A stretch of DNA of 64,000 nucleotides from Kribbella capetownensis (GCF_004331485.1 NZ_SJKD01000001.1:1860001-1924000), one strand, 5' to 3'; numbered from the stretch's first letter, positions 24,932 through 34,134 are shown. The notes: generated from the sequence alone by a model not told the origin. A program made the numbers and translations.

Positions 24932-24937
24932 AGCGTA
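24932..24937 (-). promoter_or_regulatory. -10 box for the small membrane protein
   Basis: TACGCT on the minus strand, six bases before the ATG at 24925, with no ribosome-binding site. Confidence 0.4.
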
Positions 24938-25024
24938 AGTACCGCACCGGAATGCCGAAACCCGACCGGGCGCGCCGCGAACGTCCCGGCCCGCCGAGCA
25001 CCCCGCCGGCCCCGGGATTGTTAG

Positions 25025-25030
25025 TAGGGT
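25025..25030 (+). promoter_or_regulatory. -10 box for the MTHFR-like gene
   Basis: TAGGGT followed by six bases and the GTG at 25037; supports that GTG over the TTG at 25031. Confidence 0.45.
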
Positions 25031-25036
25031 TTGGGG

Positions 25037-25795
25037 GTGCGGGGATTCGAGGTGGTGTGTGAGGTGGAGCCGCCGACGCGGCCGGATCTGAAGCGGGTTC
25101 GGCACCAGATCGGGGTGATGAGTCCGATCGCGGACGCGTTTCTGATCCCGGACAATCACATCGGGCGGGCGACCGTGTCGAGTGTGGCGGTGGCGAACGA
25201 GGTACAGGCGATGGGGTCGCGTGGGATCGCCTGCCTGAACTCGCGCGACCGGAACCTGCTCGGGTTTCGCCGGGATCTGCTGACGGCGGCGGCGTACGGC
25301 GTTGAGCAGTTCCTGTTCGTGCACGGAGACGACCCGGCCGAGGGTGCGCGGACCAGTCAATTGACGGTTCGCACCATGATCGAGCAGGCGCGCGAGACGT
25401 CGTACCCGGGCTGCAATCCGTTCCAGGTCGGGGCGGCGACGCGGCTGCGGGCGGTGCCGAGGTGGAAGGCCGAGGCGGACTTCCTGTACGTGCAGGTCAG
25501 CTACGAGCTCGACGAACTGCTGCGCTGGCGAGACAGCGTCAGCCTCGACATCCCGGTGTACGCCGGGGTGATGGTGCTCGCCAGCGCCAAGATGGCCCAC
25601 AACCTGGCCGCACTCCCGCAACTCACGATCCCCGACACGCTGATCGAGGCAGTCGAGCGCGACCAGGACGCCGGCGTCGACCACGCCTGCGAACTGATCC
25701 TGAGCATCCGCGACAGCGGCGCGTTCGACGGCGTACACCTCATCCCCGTCAGCCGCTACCGCCAGGTCGCAGCCCGCCTCGAACGCGAACTCTGA
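25037..25795 (+). CDS. Methylenetetrahydrofolate reductase-like protein
   Basis: At 252 residues this is shorter than the usual MetF (about 290-310). The N-terminal strand with its Glu (FEVVCEVEPPTRPDL), the mid-protein FLFVHGDDP and the following LTVRTMIEQAR helix follow the MTHFR barrel pattern. It may be a specialised paralogue rather than the main methionine-pathway enzyme, since no methionine genes are nearby. It stands as a single-gene unit. Confidence 0.65.
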   Translation: MRGFEVVCEVEPPTRPDLKRVRHQIGVMSPIADAFLIPDNHIGRATVSSVAVANEVQAMGSRGIACLNSRDRNLLGFRRDLLTAAAYGVEQFLFVHGDDPAEGARTSQLTVRTMIEQARETSYPGCNPFQVGAATRLRAVPRWKAEADFLYVQVSYELDELLRWRDSVSLDIPVYAGVMVLASAKMAHNLAALPQLTIPDTLIEAVERDQDAGVDHACELILSIRDSGAFDGVHLIPVSRYRQVAARLEREL

Positions 25796-25810
25796 CCACC
25801 CCGATGTGTG

Positions 25811-25816
25811 TATAGT
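25811..25816 (+). promoter_or_regulatory. -10 box for the toxin-antitoxin pair
   Basis: TATAGT, seven bases before the antitoxin ATG at 25824; a near-consensus -10 with leaderless geometry. Confidence 0.5.
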
Positions 25817-25823
25817 TAGGCGC

Positions 25824-26111
25824 ATGCCCCGCATGCAGATCTACCTGCCCGACGACCTTTACGCGGAGGTCAAGCGGCGCAAGCTCCGGGCCTCGGAGCT
25901 CGCTCAGCAGGCACTGCGCGCCGAGATCCGCCGGCAGGAGTTGGGCGATGCGGCTGACGAGTACCTGCAGGAGCTGATGGCAGAGGTTGGCGAGCCGACG
26001 CCGCAGGAGCTTGCCCGGGCCGAGGACTTCGTCGCCCAGATCAAGGCTCACAAGGCCAAGTCGGATGAGCCCGAGACGCCCGCCGGTCAGTCCGGCAAGC
26101 AGGCGAGCTGA
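25824..26111 (+). CDS. Antitoxin of a PIN-type toxin-antitoxin pair
   Basis: A 95-residue protein with an N-terminal ribbon-helix-helix-like segment (MPRMQIYLPDDLYAEVKRRK). A long charged helix and a polar Lys/Glu-rich tail follow, the usual antitoxin layout of DNA-binding head and toxin-wrapping tail. It ends five bases before the PIN toxin gene. Unlike the pair at 11 kb, both frames here are intact. Confidence 0.8.
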   Translation: MPRMQIYLPDDLYAEVKRRKLRASELAQQALRAEIRRQELGDAADEYLQELMAEVGEPTPQELARAEDFVAQIKAHKAKSDEPETPAGQSGKQAS

Positions 26112-26116
26112 TCGCC

Positions 26117-26497
26117 GTGTACGTGCTGGACAGCGGAGCGATCACGATGCTGGCCGAGCGATCGACCAGGGCAGCGGCCATCCTCGCCGTACTGAGGGTC
26201 GAGGACGAGTGGCCCCCGGTGGTTCCGTCGGCGGTCCTGGTCGAATGCCTGATCGGCAAGCCGGATCTGGATGCCCGGACGAATCAGTTCCTGAAGACCT
26301 GTGACGTCGAGCCCCGGCTGGCCGAAGGACAGGCTCGCCGTGCGGCGAAGCTGCGCACCGCCGCCGGCCGTGGATCCGCTGTCGATGCCATTGTCGTCGC
26401 CATGGCGGAGCCGGGCGGGACTGTCGTGACGGGTGACACGGCGGACATCTCTGCGCTCGCAGCCAACGCGATCGGTGTCGAGACGCTGACCATCTGA
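26117..26497 (+). CDS. PIN-domain ribonuclease toxin
   Basis: The 126-residue protein has the acidic PIN residues in sequence: Asp5 (YVLDSGAI), Glu in LVECLIG, Asp in SAVDAIVV and Asp in VVTGDTADI. It is expected to be an Mg-dependent RNase held inactive by the upstream antitoxin. The GTG start is five bases from the antitoxin stop. Confidence 0.86.
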   Translation: MYVLDSGAITMLAERSTRAAAILAVLRVEDEWPPVVPSAVLVECLIGKPDLDARTNQFLKTCDVEPRLAEGQARRAAKLRTAAGRGSAVDAIVVAMAEPGGTVVTGDTADISALAANAIGVETLTI

Positions 26498-26573
26498 CCG
26501 CGGGGTCGCACCGTACGGGGCCTGGACCGACTAGTGTCCTGCTTGCAAGGGCGGTACTGACGGAGGAGGAGGC

Positions 26574-27095
26574 GTGGGTGTTCCTGGCAAGGGGTTGATC
26601 GAGGGGCTGAAGGTCACCGCGAAGACGCTGGCCCGTCGGTCCGTCACCGAGCAGTACCCGGATGTCCAGCCGGAGCTGCCGCCGCGCAGTCGCGGGGTGA
26701 TCGCGCTGCTGGAGGAGAACTGCACCTCCTGCATGCTGTGCGCCCGCGAGTGCCCGAGCTGGTGCATCTACATCGACCCGCACACCGAGACCGCACCGTC
26801 GGTCGGTGAGCAGGCCCGGGAGCGCAGCCGGAACGTGCTGGACCGGTTCGCGATCGACTTCAGCCTGTGCATGTACTGCGGGATCTGCATCGAGGCCTGC
26901 CCGTTCGACGCGCTGTTCTGGTCGCCGGAATTCGAGTACGCCGAGACCGACATCCGCAACCTGACCCACGAGAAGGAGCGGCTCCGCGACTGGATGTGGA
27001 CGGTCCCCGCGCCGCAGCCGATCGACCCCGGCCCGACCGTCACCGAGGCAGTAGGTCACGAAGCAGGGAGTTCGGAAGCAGGGAGCGAGGAGTGA
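26574..27095 (+). CDS. nuoI: NADH-quinone oxidoreductase subunit I
   Basis: The 173-residue protein carries two 4Fe-4S motifs, [12 protein letters not shown] (Cys50, 53, 56, 60) and [12 protein letters not shown] (Cys99, 102, 105, 109), which hold clusters N6a and N6b in the connecting arm. GGAGGAGG lies just before the GTG. It heads the nuoI-N operon. The Cys pattern is complete, so the subunit should be functional if NuoD and an electron-input module are supplied from elsewhere. Confidence 0.95.
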   Translation: MGVPGKGLIEGLKVTAKTLARRSVTEQYPDVQPELPPRSRGVIALLEENCTSCMLCARECPSWCIYIDPHTETAPSVGEQARERSRNVLDRFAIDFSLCMYCGICIEACPFDALFWSPEFEYAETDIRNLTHEKERLRDWMWTVPAPQPIDPGPTVTEAVGHEAGSSEAGSEE

Positions 27096-27592
27096 CCACT
27101 GCTCTCTTCGCCGTCGCCGGCGCGGTGGCGGTCGTTGCCGCTGTCCTCGTGGTGACCTCCCGCCGGATCGTGCACGCCGCACTCTGGCTGGTCGTCGCCC
27201 TCGGCGCGGTCGCCGGCTGCTTCGGCGCGCTGCATGCCGAGTTCGTCGCCCTGGTCCAGATCCTCGTGTACGTCGGAGCGATCGTCGTACTCGTGCTGTT
27301 CGCGCTGATGCTGACCCGCGCACCGACGAATCCGCTGCCCAACCTGACCACCGGCCGCAGCCCGTTCGCCGCCGTGGTCGCCGGCGTCCTGGCCGTGCTG
27401 CTCGGCACCGGTGTTGTAATTGCCTTTGGCAACGAGAAGGTCGACCCCGTGCCGGCCGGATCCGCCACCGACGTGGGTACGGCGATCTTCAAGACCTGGG
27501 TGCTGCCGTTCGAGGTGCTGTCGGTGCTGTTGCTGGCGGCCCTGATCGGTGCCATCGCCCTGTCCCAGCGCAAGAAGGCGAAGGAGGACTGA
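27092..27592 (+). CDS. nuoJ: NADH-quinone oxidoreductase subunit J
   Basis: A 166-residue membrane protein with five hydrophobic helices, including the signature [20 protein letters not shown] where one helix has a pi bulge in known structures. The GTG overlaps the nuoI stop (GTGA). The C-terminal Lys-rich end (SQRKKAKED) is cytoplasmic. Confidence 0.94.
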   Translation: MTTALFAVAGAVAVVAAVLVVTSRRIVHAALWLVVALGAVAGCFGALHAEFVALVQILVYVGAIVVLVLFALMLTRAPTNPLPNLTTGRSPFAAVVAGVLAVLLGTGVVIAFGNEKVDPVPAGSATDVGTAIFKTWVLPFEVLSVLLLAALIGAIALSQRKKAKED

Positions 27593-27593
27593 C

Positions 27594-27947
27594 GTGCCGC
27601 TGATCCTCCCGCTGCTGCTCGCCGTCGTCCTGTTCTGCATCGGGGTGTACGGCGTCCTGGCCCGGCGCAACGCGATCACCCTGCTGATGTCGTTCGAACT
27701 GATGCTCAACGCGGTGAACCTGAACCTCATCGCGTTCGATGCCTGGCGCGTCGACGGCCTGGCCACCGGCCAGACGCTGGCGGTCTTCGTGATCACGCTG
27801 GCCGCGGCCGAGATCGGCCTCGGGCTCGCGATCGTCCTGCTGCTGTTCCGCGGCCACGGCCACGTCGACGCCGACGCGGCCCGCGACCTGGCCGAGCAAG
27901 AGCGGCAGGAGACGCCGGAGCTGCAGGAGAAGGGTGCGGCGACGTGA
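27594..27947 (+). CDS. nuoK: NADH-quinone oxidoreductase subunit K
   Basis: A 117-residue three-helix subunit with the conserved glutamates in the helices (SFELMLNAVNL and AAAEIGLGLAI) that take part in proton transfer. The GTG follows AAGGAGG. A C-terminal acidic extension of about 20 residues follows the third helix. Confidence 0.94.
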   Translation: MPLILPLLLAVVLFCIGVYGVLARRNAITLLMSFELMLNAVNLNLIAFDAWRVDGLATGQTLAVFVITLAAAEIGLGLAIVLLLFRGHGHVDADAARDLAEQERQETPELQEKGAAT

Positions 27948-29707
27948 TCGCAACCGCCTGGCGGGTGGCCGGCGTCGGCTTCTCCCTGCTCGTCGTCCTC
28001 GCCGCGGGCCTGCTGTACGGCGTCTCGCCGGACCAAGCCGCGTTCCTCAACTCGTCCGTCGGCGACCTCACCATCGGCTTCGCGGTCCGCACCGATGACC
28101 TGACGGTGCTGATGCTCGCGGTCGTCGGTGTGATCGCGACCTGCGTCCAGGTCTACTCACTCGGCTACCTGCACCAACGCGCGGCGTCGTACCACGCGCT
28201 CGTCACGCTGTTCACCGCGGCGATGGTGACCGTCGTGATCTCGGACAGCCTGTTCTTCCTGCTGATCGGGTGGGAGGTGATGGGCGCCTGCTCGTACCTG
28301 CTGATCGGTCACTACTGGGAGCGTCGCGACGCCCGCTCCGGCGCGATCAAGGCGTTCCTGATGACCCGGCTCGGCGATGTCGGGTTCCTGTTCGGCATCT
28401 TCGTCCTCGGCCTCGGCGCCGGCACGTTCCGGATCTCCGAGCTCGACCCGGCGGCGATCTCGCCCGGCCTACTGACCGGCGGGACCCTGCTGCTCCTGGT
28501 CGGCGTGGTCGGCAAGTCGGCCCAGGTCCCGTTGCAGACCTGGCTCCCGGACGCGATGCCCGGCCCGAGTCCGGTCAGCGCGCTGATCCACGCGGCCACG
28601 ATGGTTGCCGCCGGCGTCTTCCTGATCGCCCGTCTGTACGACGTGTTCTCCGCGTCCCAGACCACGATGACCGTGCTGGCTGTGGTGGCCTGCGTGACCA
28701 TGCTGTTCGCCGCGCTGTGTGCGATGGCCGCGGTCGAAGTCAAGCGGGTGCTCGCCTGGTCGACCGTGAGCCAACTGGCGATCATGTTCTCGGCTCTGTC
28801 CCTGGGTACGACGGCCGGTCGGCATGCAGCGTTGTTCCACTTGGTCACGCACGCGGCGTTCAAGGGGTTGCTGTTCCTCTGCGCCGGTGTGCTGCTGCAC
28901 CAGGTCGGCAGTGCGGCGTTCGTGGTGCTGCGGCGCTACACCCGGCGCGGCCGGCTGCGGAAGGCGCTGCGGGTCACGTTCGTGACGATGACGATCGGTC
29001 TCGCGTCCCTGGCCGGCGTGCCGGGGTTCGCCGGGTTCTTCTCCAAGGACACGGTGATCGAGGCGGCCTGGCATCACGCGCGGGACGGTTCGGTCGTTGG
29101 ATGGATCGTGCTGGTATCGGTTTGTCTGACTGCGGCGTTCACCGCGTTCTACTGCATGCGGATGTGGCTGTGGGTGTTCTTCCGGACGCCCGCCCTCGCC
29201 GGGGCGCTCGGTGCCTTCGAGGACGAGAACGCGACGGCAGACCTCGACGAGCCCGATACGTCCAAGCTGCGCGACGCCCCGTGGGTGATGCTCGCGCCGT
29301 TGGTGCTGCTCGCGTTCGCCGCGATCGCGCTCGGGTACGTCGACGGCGTCCACCTGGACTGGGTCATCGCCTCGGTGTCGACCGTCCTCGTACTGCTTGG
29401 CGCGTTGCCGGCGTACTCCTTGTGGTCGCGGGGCGCGGATCCGCGGCCGGTCCTGCTCGAGCGTGAGTTCGGCGTCGGCACGGCGTACCACGTGATGTTC
29501 GTGGTGCCGGTGCAACTGCTGGCGAAGCTGACGGTCGCGGGGGATCGGGACGTGATCGGGGGCTACGTGCGGGGGGCCGGGCGCGCGGGAACGCTGGCGT
29601 CGCAGGGGTTCCGGAAGCTGCAGACCGGGAACGTGCAGACCTATCTGACCGCGGCTGTTGTCGGGGTGGTCGCGCTGGCGGTCCTCGCTGGGGTGATCGG
29701 CTCGTGA
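27944..29707 (+). CDS. nuoL: NADH-quinone oxidoreductase subunit L
   Basis: The 587-residue antiporter-like subunit contains the conserved Glu in LLIGWEVMGACSYLLIG, the Lys in GVVGKSAQVPLQTWLPDAM and the Lys of AAFKGLLFLCAG, all in the proton channel. The C-terminal part carries the amphipathic segment and final helix (FRKLQTGNVQTYLTAAVVG) expected for the NuoL lateral arm. Length is slightly short but complete. The start is GTGA-overlapped with nuoK. Confidence 0.95.
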   Translation: MIATAWRVAGVGFSLLVVLAAGLLYGVSPDQAAFLNSSVGDLTIGFAVRTDDLTVLMLAVVGVIATCVQVYSLGYLHQRAASYHALVTLFTAAMVTVVISDSLFFLLIGWEVMGACSYLLIGHYWERRDARSGAIKAFLMTRLGDVGFLFGIFVLGLGAGTFRISELDPAAISPGLLTGGTLLLLVGVVGKSAQVPLQTWLPDAMPGPSPVSALIHAATMVAAGVFLIARLYDVFSASQTTMTVLAVVACVTMLFAALCAMAAVEVKRVLAWSTVSQLAIMFSALSLGTTAGRHAALFHLVTHAAFKGLLFLCAGVLLHQVGSAAFVVLRRYTRRGRLRKALRVTFVTMTIGLASLAGVPGFAGFFSKDTVIEAAWHHARDGSVVGWIVLVSVCLTAAFTAFYCMRMWLWVFFRTPALAGALGAFEDENATADLDEPDTSKLRDAPWVMLAPLVLLAFAAIALGYVDGVHLDWVIASVSTVLVLLGALPAYSLWSRGADPRPVLLEREFGVGTAYHVMFVVPVQLLAKLTVAGDRDVIGGYVRGAGRAGTLASQGFRKLQTGNVQTYLTAAVVGVVALAVLAGVIGS

Positions 29708-31233
29708 GCGCGATCCTGCTGGGGATCCTGGCCCTGCCCATCCTCGCCGCACTCGCGTTGTGGGCGATCCCGGCCTCGATCGGTGACCGGCTGGCGGCGA
29801 TGTACGGCTCGGTGATCTCGGGGCTCGTACTGATCGGGTCGCTGCTGCTCTGGCCGCGCAGCGAAGGCTGGTTCGCGTACGTACCGTCGCAGGACCAGTT
29901 GCTGCGTGAGGGCAGCCGGCCGCTGCAGGCCGTGACGGACGTGCCCTGGATCCCTGCGCTCGGCGTGCGGTTCCACGTCGCGGTGGACTCGATCTCGATG
30001 CCGCTGATCGTGCTGACCGCGCTGCTCACCTTCGTGTGCTGCCTGTACTCGTTGAAGATCACGCCGCGGATCGGCCGGACCCGGTCGCTGATCGCGCTGC
30101 TGCTGGTGATCGAGGCCGGCGTGATCGGCGCCTTCTCGTCGATGGACCTGGTGCTGTTCTTCGTCTGCTTCGAGATCGTGCTGATCCCGATGTGGCTGGT
30201 CATCGACATCTGGGGCGACGACCACGACCCGGTCGGACGGAAGCGGGCGGCGAACACCTTCGTGCTGATGACGGTGCTCGGGTCGGCGCTGATGCTGCTC
30301 GGGTTCCTGCTGGTCTACCGGCAGGCTGGGACGTTCGACCTCGTCCAGTTGACCAACTCGCCGGTGCTCGGCGGACACGGTGTTCCGTTGGCCGCGGCGC
30401 TCCTGATCGCGGTCGGCCTGGCGGTGAAGGTGCCGCTGTGGCCGCTGCACATCTGGCTGCCGGACGCGCACGCGAAGGCGCCGACGGTCGGGTCGGTCCT
30501 GCTGGCGGGCGTGCTGCTGAAGCTGGGGACGTACGGCCTGATCCGGATCCTGGTCCCGGTCTTGCCGGACGCGACTGCGACGATGGCGCCGTACTTGGCC
30601 GGCTTCGCGACCGTGGCGATCATCGCCGGGTCGCTCGCGTGTCTGGCGCAGACCGACGTGAAGCGGCTGATCGCGTACTCGAGCGTCGGGCACATGGGGT
30701 TCATCGTGCTCGGCATCTCCACGCTGTCGCAGGCCGGTCTGCACGGCGCGCTGTTCGCGAACATCGCGCACGGGATCATCACCGGTCTGCTGTTCTTCCT
30801 GGCCGGCGCGATCAAGGACCGGCACGACACCAGCGATCTACGCACGATCGGGCGCGCCCTCTACGCTCGGTTGCCGCGGATCGGTGGGTTGCTGACCTTC
30901 GCCAGCCTGGCGTCGCTCGGGTTGCCCGGGCTGGCCGGGTTCTGGGGCGAGATGCTGGTCCTGCTCGGCGCCTACCGCCCGGCCGACTCGTTGCCTCGCA
31001 CAACCTACTTGGTCTTCATGGTGATCGCCGGCCTGGGCACGGTGCTGACCGCGGCGTACTTCCTGCGGCTAGTGCGCAACCTGTGCCAGGGTGACCCGGC
31101 CGAGAATCCGGCGTCGGCGTTCGCGGTCGACCTGAGCCGGATCGAGCTGATCACGTGGGCGCCGCTGATCACGCTGACCGTGCTGCTCGGGGTCTGGCCC
31201 GGGCTCCTTCTGCACCAGTGGGGGACCCTGTGA
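29704..31233 (+). CDS. nuoM: NADH-quinone oxidoreductase subunit M
   Basis: A 509-residue antiporter-like subunit with the key Glu in FFVCFEIVLIPMWLV, the Lys in VGLAVKVPLWPLHIWLPDAHAKAP, and the segment AYSSVGHMGFIVLGI. About fourteen helices are visible. The GTG overlaps the nuoL stop and its own stop overlaps nuoN, keeping the operon translationally coupled. Confidence 0.95.
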   Translation: MSAILLGILALPILAALALWAIPASIGDRLAAMYGSVISGLVLIGSLLLWPRSEGWFAYVPSQDQLLREGSRPLQAVTDVPWIPALGVRFHVAVDSISMPLIVLTALLTFVCCLYSLKITPRIGRTRSLIALLLVIEAGVIGAFSSMDLVLFFVCFEIVLIPMWLVIDIWGDDHDPVGRKRAANTFVLMTVLGSALMLLGFLLVYRQAGTFDLVQLTNSPVLGGHGVPLAAALLIAVGLAVKVPLWPLHIWLPDAHAKAPTVGSVLLAGVLLKLGTYGLIRILVPVLPDATATMAPYLAGFATVAIIAGSLACLAQTDVKRLIAYSSVGHMGFIVLGISTLSQAGLHGALFANIAHGIITGLLFFLAGAIKDRHDTSDLRTIGRALYARLPRIGGLLTFASLASLGLPGLAGFWGEMLVLLGAYRPADSLPRTTYLVFMVIAGLGTVLTAAYFLRLVRNLCQGDPAENPASAFAVDLSRIELITWAPLITLTVLLGVWPGLLLHQWGTL

Positions 31234-32681
31234 CCCTGACCTGGACCGATTGGCAGGCCATCGCCGTACCGCTCGTGCTCGCGGTCGGTGCGGTCGCCGT
31301 GCTGCTGATCGACAGCTTCTGGCGCAGCGCATCGGTGCAACTGCGGCACACGGTGGTCACGCTGCTGACCGTGGCCCTGATTCTGTTCGGGCTCGTGTTC
31401 GTCTGGGCTCAGCGGGACGACTTCAAGCCCGCGTTCTGCCGTCCCGCGGTGGAAGGGCCGGCCGAGTGCAGCCTGGTGTTCGAGCCGTTGACCGCCGGGT
31501 TGTGGGCGGTGTTGCTGATCGGCGCCCTCGGCGTCGTCGGATTGTCGGCGTACCGGTTGCTGTCGGCGGACGTCCCGGTCGGTGAGTACCACTTCCTGCT
31601 GCTCAGCGCGCTGGTTGGTGCGACTGTGCTGGCCGGTGCGCGGGATCTCGCGACGGTCGTGATCGGGCTCGAGGTCGTGTCGCTGCCGAGCTTCGCGATG
31701 GTCGCCCTGCGCCGGGATCGACGCGGGTCCGAGGGCGCGCTGAAGGCGTTCCTGGTCTCGGTGCTGTCCACCGCGGTGATGCTGTTCGGCATCTCCTACT
31801 TGTACGGCGTGACCGGCTCGCTGTACCTGTCCACCATCGCTAACCGGTTGAGCGGCCTCGATCCGGAGCTGCGCCGGGTCGCCTTCGCGGCCGGGCTGTT
31901 CGTGATCGTCGGGTTCGGGTTCAAGATCGCGGCCGTGCCGTTCCACGGCTGGTTGCCCGACACGTACGTCGGTGCGCCGGTCGAGGTGACCGCCTTCCTC
32001 GCAGTGGTGTCGAAGTCGGCCGGTGTCGCCGGTCTGCTCGTGCTGGTGACGTCCGGTGTCGCGCCGAGCGGCTCGGAACTGCGGACCGTGGTCGCGATCC
32101 TGGCCGCGCTGACGATGACGGTCGGCAACCTGGCCGCGCTGCGTCAGCAGGAGGCGGTGCGGCTGCTCGCGTGGTCGTCGATCGGTCAGGTCGGCTTCCT
32201 GCTCGCGCCGCTCGCGGTCGGTGATGCGCAGGCGGTGGTCGGGTATCTGGCGGCGTACGTGGTCGTCACGGTCGGCGCGTTCGGAGCTGTCGCGGTCGTC
32301 CAGCGGCACCGTCCGGGCGGGCTGCTGACCGACTACCGCGGTATGGTGCGCTCCGAGCCGGGCCTGGCCGGCGCGTTGATCTTCTTCCTGGTCGTGCTGG
32401 CGGGTCTGCCACCGGGTCTCGCCGGCCTGTTCACGAAGTTCGCCGCGTTCCAGGCGGTCATCGACGCGCACCTCGGCTGGCTCGCGATCGTGATGGCGAT
32501 CAACGTGATGATCGGCCTGGCCGTCTACCTGCGCTGGGTCGCCGAACTCTTCCGCCTGCCCGCCGAGGATCCCTTCTCGGTCGACATCGAGTCCCCGGCC
32601 GTCGCCATGATCTCCCTGTGCGCCGCCACCGCCGCCGTCCTCTCCATCCTTCCCAGCACCCTGTTCTCCCTGGCCATCTGA
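31230..32681 (+). CDS. nuoN: NADH-quinone oxidoreductase subunit N
   Basis: A 483-residue antiporter-like subunit with the conserved Glu in ATVVIGLEVVSLPSFAMVAL, the Lys in GFGFKIAAVPFHGWLPDTYVGAP, and LLAWSSIGQVGFLLAPLA. The GTG overlaps the nuoM stop. The operon ends here: 25 bases separate it from a convergent gene, with only a short CGTGA/TCACG hairpin at 32699-32711. Confidence 0.95.
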   Translation: MTLTWTDWQAIAVPLVLAVGAVAVLLIDSFWRSASVQLRHTVVTLLTVALILFGLVFVWAQRDDFKPAFCRPAVEGPAECSLVFEPLTAGLWAVLLIGALGVVGLSAYRLLSADVPVGEYHFLLLSALVGATVLAGARDLATVVIGLEVVSLPSFAMVALRRDRRGSEGALKAFLVSVLSTAVMLFGISYLYGVTGSLYLSTIANRLSGLDPELRRVAFAAGLFVIVGFGFKIAAVPFHGWLPDTYVGAPVEVTAFLAVVSKSAGVAGLLVLVTSGVAPSGSELRTVVAILAALTMTVGNLAALRQQEAVRLLAWSSIGQVGFLLAPLAVGDAQAVVGYLAAYVVVTVGAFGAVAVVQRHRPGGLLTDYRGMVRSEPGLAGALIFFLVVLAGLPPGLAGLFTKFAAFQAVIDAHLGWLAIVMAINVMIGLAVYLRWVAELFRLPAEDPFSVDIESPAVAMISLCAATAAVLSILPSTLFSLAI

Positions 32682-32706
32682 CCCCTTCCTGCCATCATCG
32701 TGATCG

Positions 32707-33558
32707 TCACGACGCGCGGGATTTCGCCAGGAAGTCCTCATACTGCGACCAGACCCGGCGCCAGAGTTGGTCACGGTCGGCCTGGGTGTAGTGGGGGAGC
32801 GGGAGGAGGAACACATCCGCCAGTACGGCGAAGTAGTCGGTCGGGTTCTCGATGATGGTGGTGTCGATCCTGTCGGGGTACGTCTCGGAGAAGCCGAGAG
32901 AGCGCAGTACGACGACTGACGACGGCTTGCGGCGGAACGCGGAGGCCAGCCGGCGGAACGCGGAGTCCGGGTTGGTCGACAGGTTCGCGTGCTGGGCGGC
33001 GAAGGCGTCCAGGCCGACCGTGGCGGACTCGAAGTCCATGCCGATCAGGTTGGCCCGCGGGTCGTGGTCCAGCCGCCAGCCATCGACCTTCTCGGACCGA
33101 CGCAGCCGCAGCTGGAACGGCTCCTGATACGCGCTGCCCTCCTCCAGCGGCAGCGGATGCACCAGGGCCTCGCCGAGGCCGGCATCGGCCATCCAGACCT
33201 GGTCCGGATCCTCGACCAGTCCGCTCACCGTGAGCACCATGTGGCTGGCGTCGACGTCGCCCGCGCGGGTCGGAGTCTCCGCGCCGCCACGGTGCATCTG
33301 CACGCGGTAGCCGAGCTCGGTGAGCAGGAGGGCCAAGGTCCCGTTCAGCTGGAAGCAGTACCCACCGGTCTCCCGCGCGATGATCCGCTTCGCCGACTCC
33401 TCCGGCTCCAGCGGTCCACCCGGGGCGAGCTGGAACTGCACGGATTCGTACGGCACCTGGCCGACGAACGCCTCATGCAGGCGCGACAAACCCTCCAGCC
33501 GCGGCGGTCCGTCGTACTCGCTGAGTCCGATTCGCTGGAGGAACGCCTGGGTGTCCAT
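32707..33558 (-). CDS. Arylamine N-acetyltransferase
   Basis: The 283-residue protein has the complete catalytic triad: Cys68 in GGYCFQLN, His106 in DASHMVLTV and Asp125 in MADAGLGE. These enzymes move acetyl or related acyl groups from CoA to arylamines and hydrazines. TAGCCT lies six bases before the ATG at 33558, which favours that start over the ATG two codons earlier. It is divergent from an acetyltransferase gene with an overlapping -10 region. Confidence 0.92.
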   Translation of the reverse strand: MDTQAFLQRIGLSEYDGPPRLEGLSRLHEAFVGQVPYESVQFQLAPGGPLEPEESAKRIIARETGGYCFQLNGTLALLLTELGYRVQMHRGGAETPTRAGDVDASHMVLTVSGLVEDPDQVWMADAGLGEALVHPLPLEEGSAYQEPFQLRLRRSEKVDGWRLDHDPRANLIGMDFESATVGLDAFAAQHANLSTNPDSAFRRLASAFRRKPSSVVVLRSLGFSETYPDRIDTTIIENPTDYFAVLADVFLLPLPHYTQADRDQLWRRVWSQYEDFLAKSRAS

Positions 33559-33563
33559 CCGCA

Positions 33564-33570
33564 TAGGCTA
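33564..33570. promoter_or_regulatory. Bidirectional -10 element
   Basis: TAGGCT reads rightward at 33564-33569, seven bases before the GTG at 33577. TAGCCT reads leftward at 33570-33565, six bases before the ATG at 33558. The two boxes share five base pairs, so both leaderless transcripts would start from the same opened bubble. Confidence 0.5.
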
Positions 33571-33576
33571 GGTCAC

Positions 33577-34134
33577 GTGATCGACGTACTCGCCCCGGCC
33601 GAAGCCGTTGACGCCGCCCCCGAGCTGGCCGAGGTTTTCGTCTCCGCCTTCGGCGCACCGGGGTACGACGAGGACCGGGCCGACGCCGAGCGGTTCGCCA
33701 CCGAGCAGCTTCCGGTGCACGCCGAACGGGACGATTTCAAACTCGTTGCCGCCCGCTCGGACGGCAGGATCGTCGGGTTCGCGTACGGGTTCACCGGGCA
33801 GCGCGGCCAGTGGTGGCCGGACCGGGTCGCGGCCGTGGTGCCGGCGGAGCTTGCAGAGGAGTGGATCGGCGGTCACTTCGAGGTCGTGGAGCTCGCCGTC
33901 GCAGTCGGGGCGCAGCGCCAAGGGCTCGGGACGGCCTTGATGGACGCGCTGATGACCGGTCTCCCGCATCGGAAGGCTCTCCTCTCGACGTACGTTGATG
34001 ATCGCCCGGCGCCGCGGCTGTACCAGCGGATGGGCTGGCAGTTGCTCGTCCCCGATCTGGGCTGGGGGTCGGCGCTCTACGGATTGGACAGGACGATGCC
34101 GGCGGCAGCGGGACCTGGCAGGGTAGGGGCATGA
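33577..34134 (+). CDS. GNAT-family N-acetyltransferase
   Basis: A 185-residue protein with the fold's acetyl-CoA loop (VGAQRQGLGTALMDAL) preceded by the beta strand FEVVELAV, and followed by a conserved tyrosine region (APRLYQRMGWQLL). The substrate is unknown. Its stop overlaps the next gene (ATGA), so the two are likely made together. Confidence 0.84.
   Translation: MIDVLAPAEAVDAAPELAEVFVSAFGAPGYDEDRADAERFATEQLPVHAERDDFKLVAARSDGRIVGFAYGFTGQRGQWWPDRVAAVVPAELAEEWIGGHFEVVELAVAVGAQRQGLGTALMDALMTGLPHRKALLSTYVDDRPAPRLYQRMGWQLLVPDLGWGSALYGLDRTMPAAAGPGRVGA

Noticed and set aside
27489-28036. Minus-strand open frames opposite nuoJ, nuoK and nuoL
   Set aside because: They lie opposite well-conserved complex I subunits, have no start signals, and show the Arg/Gln/His-rich composition of antisense shadows.
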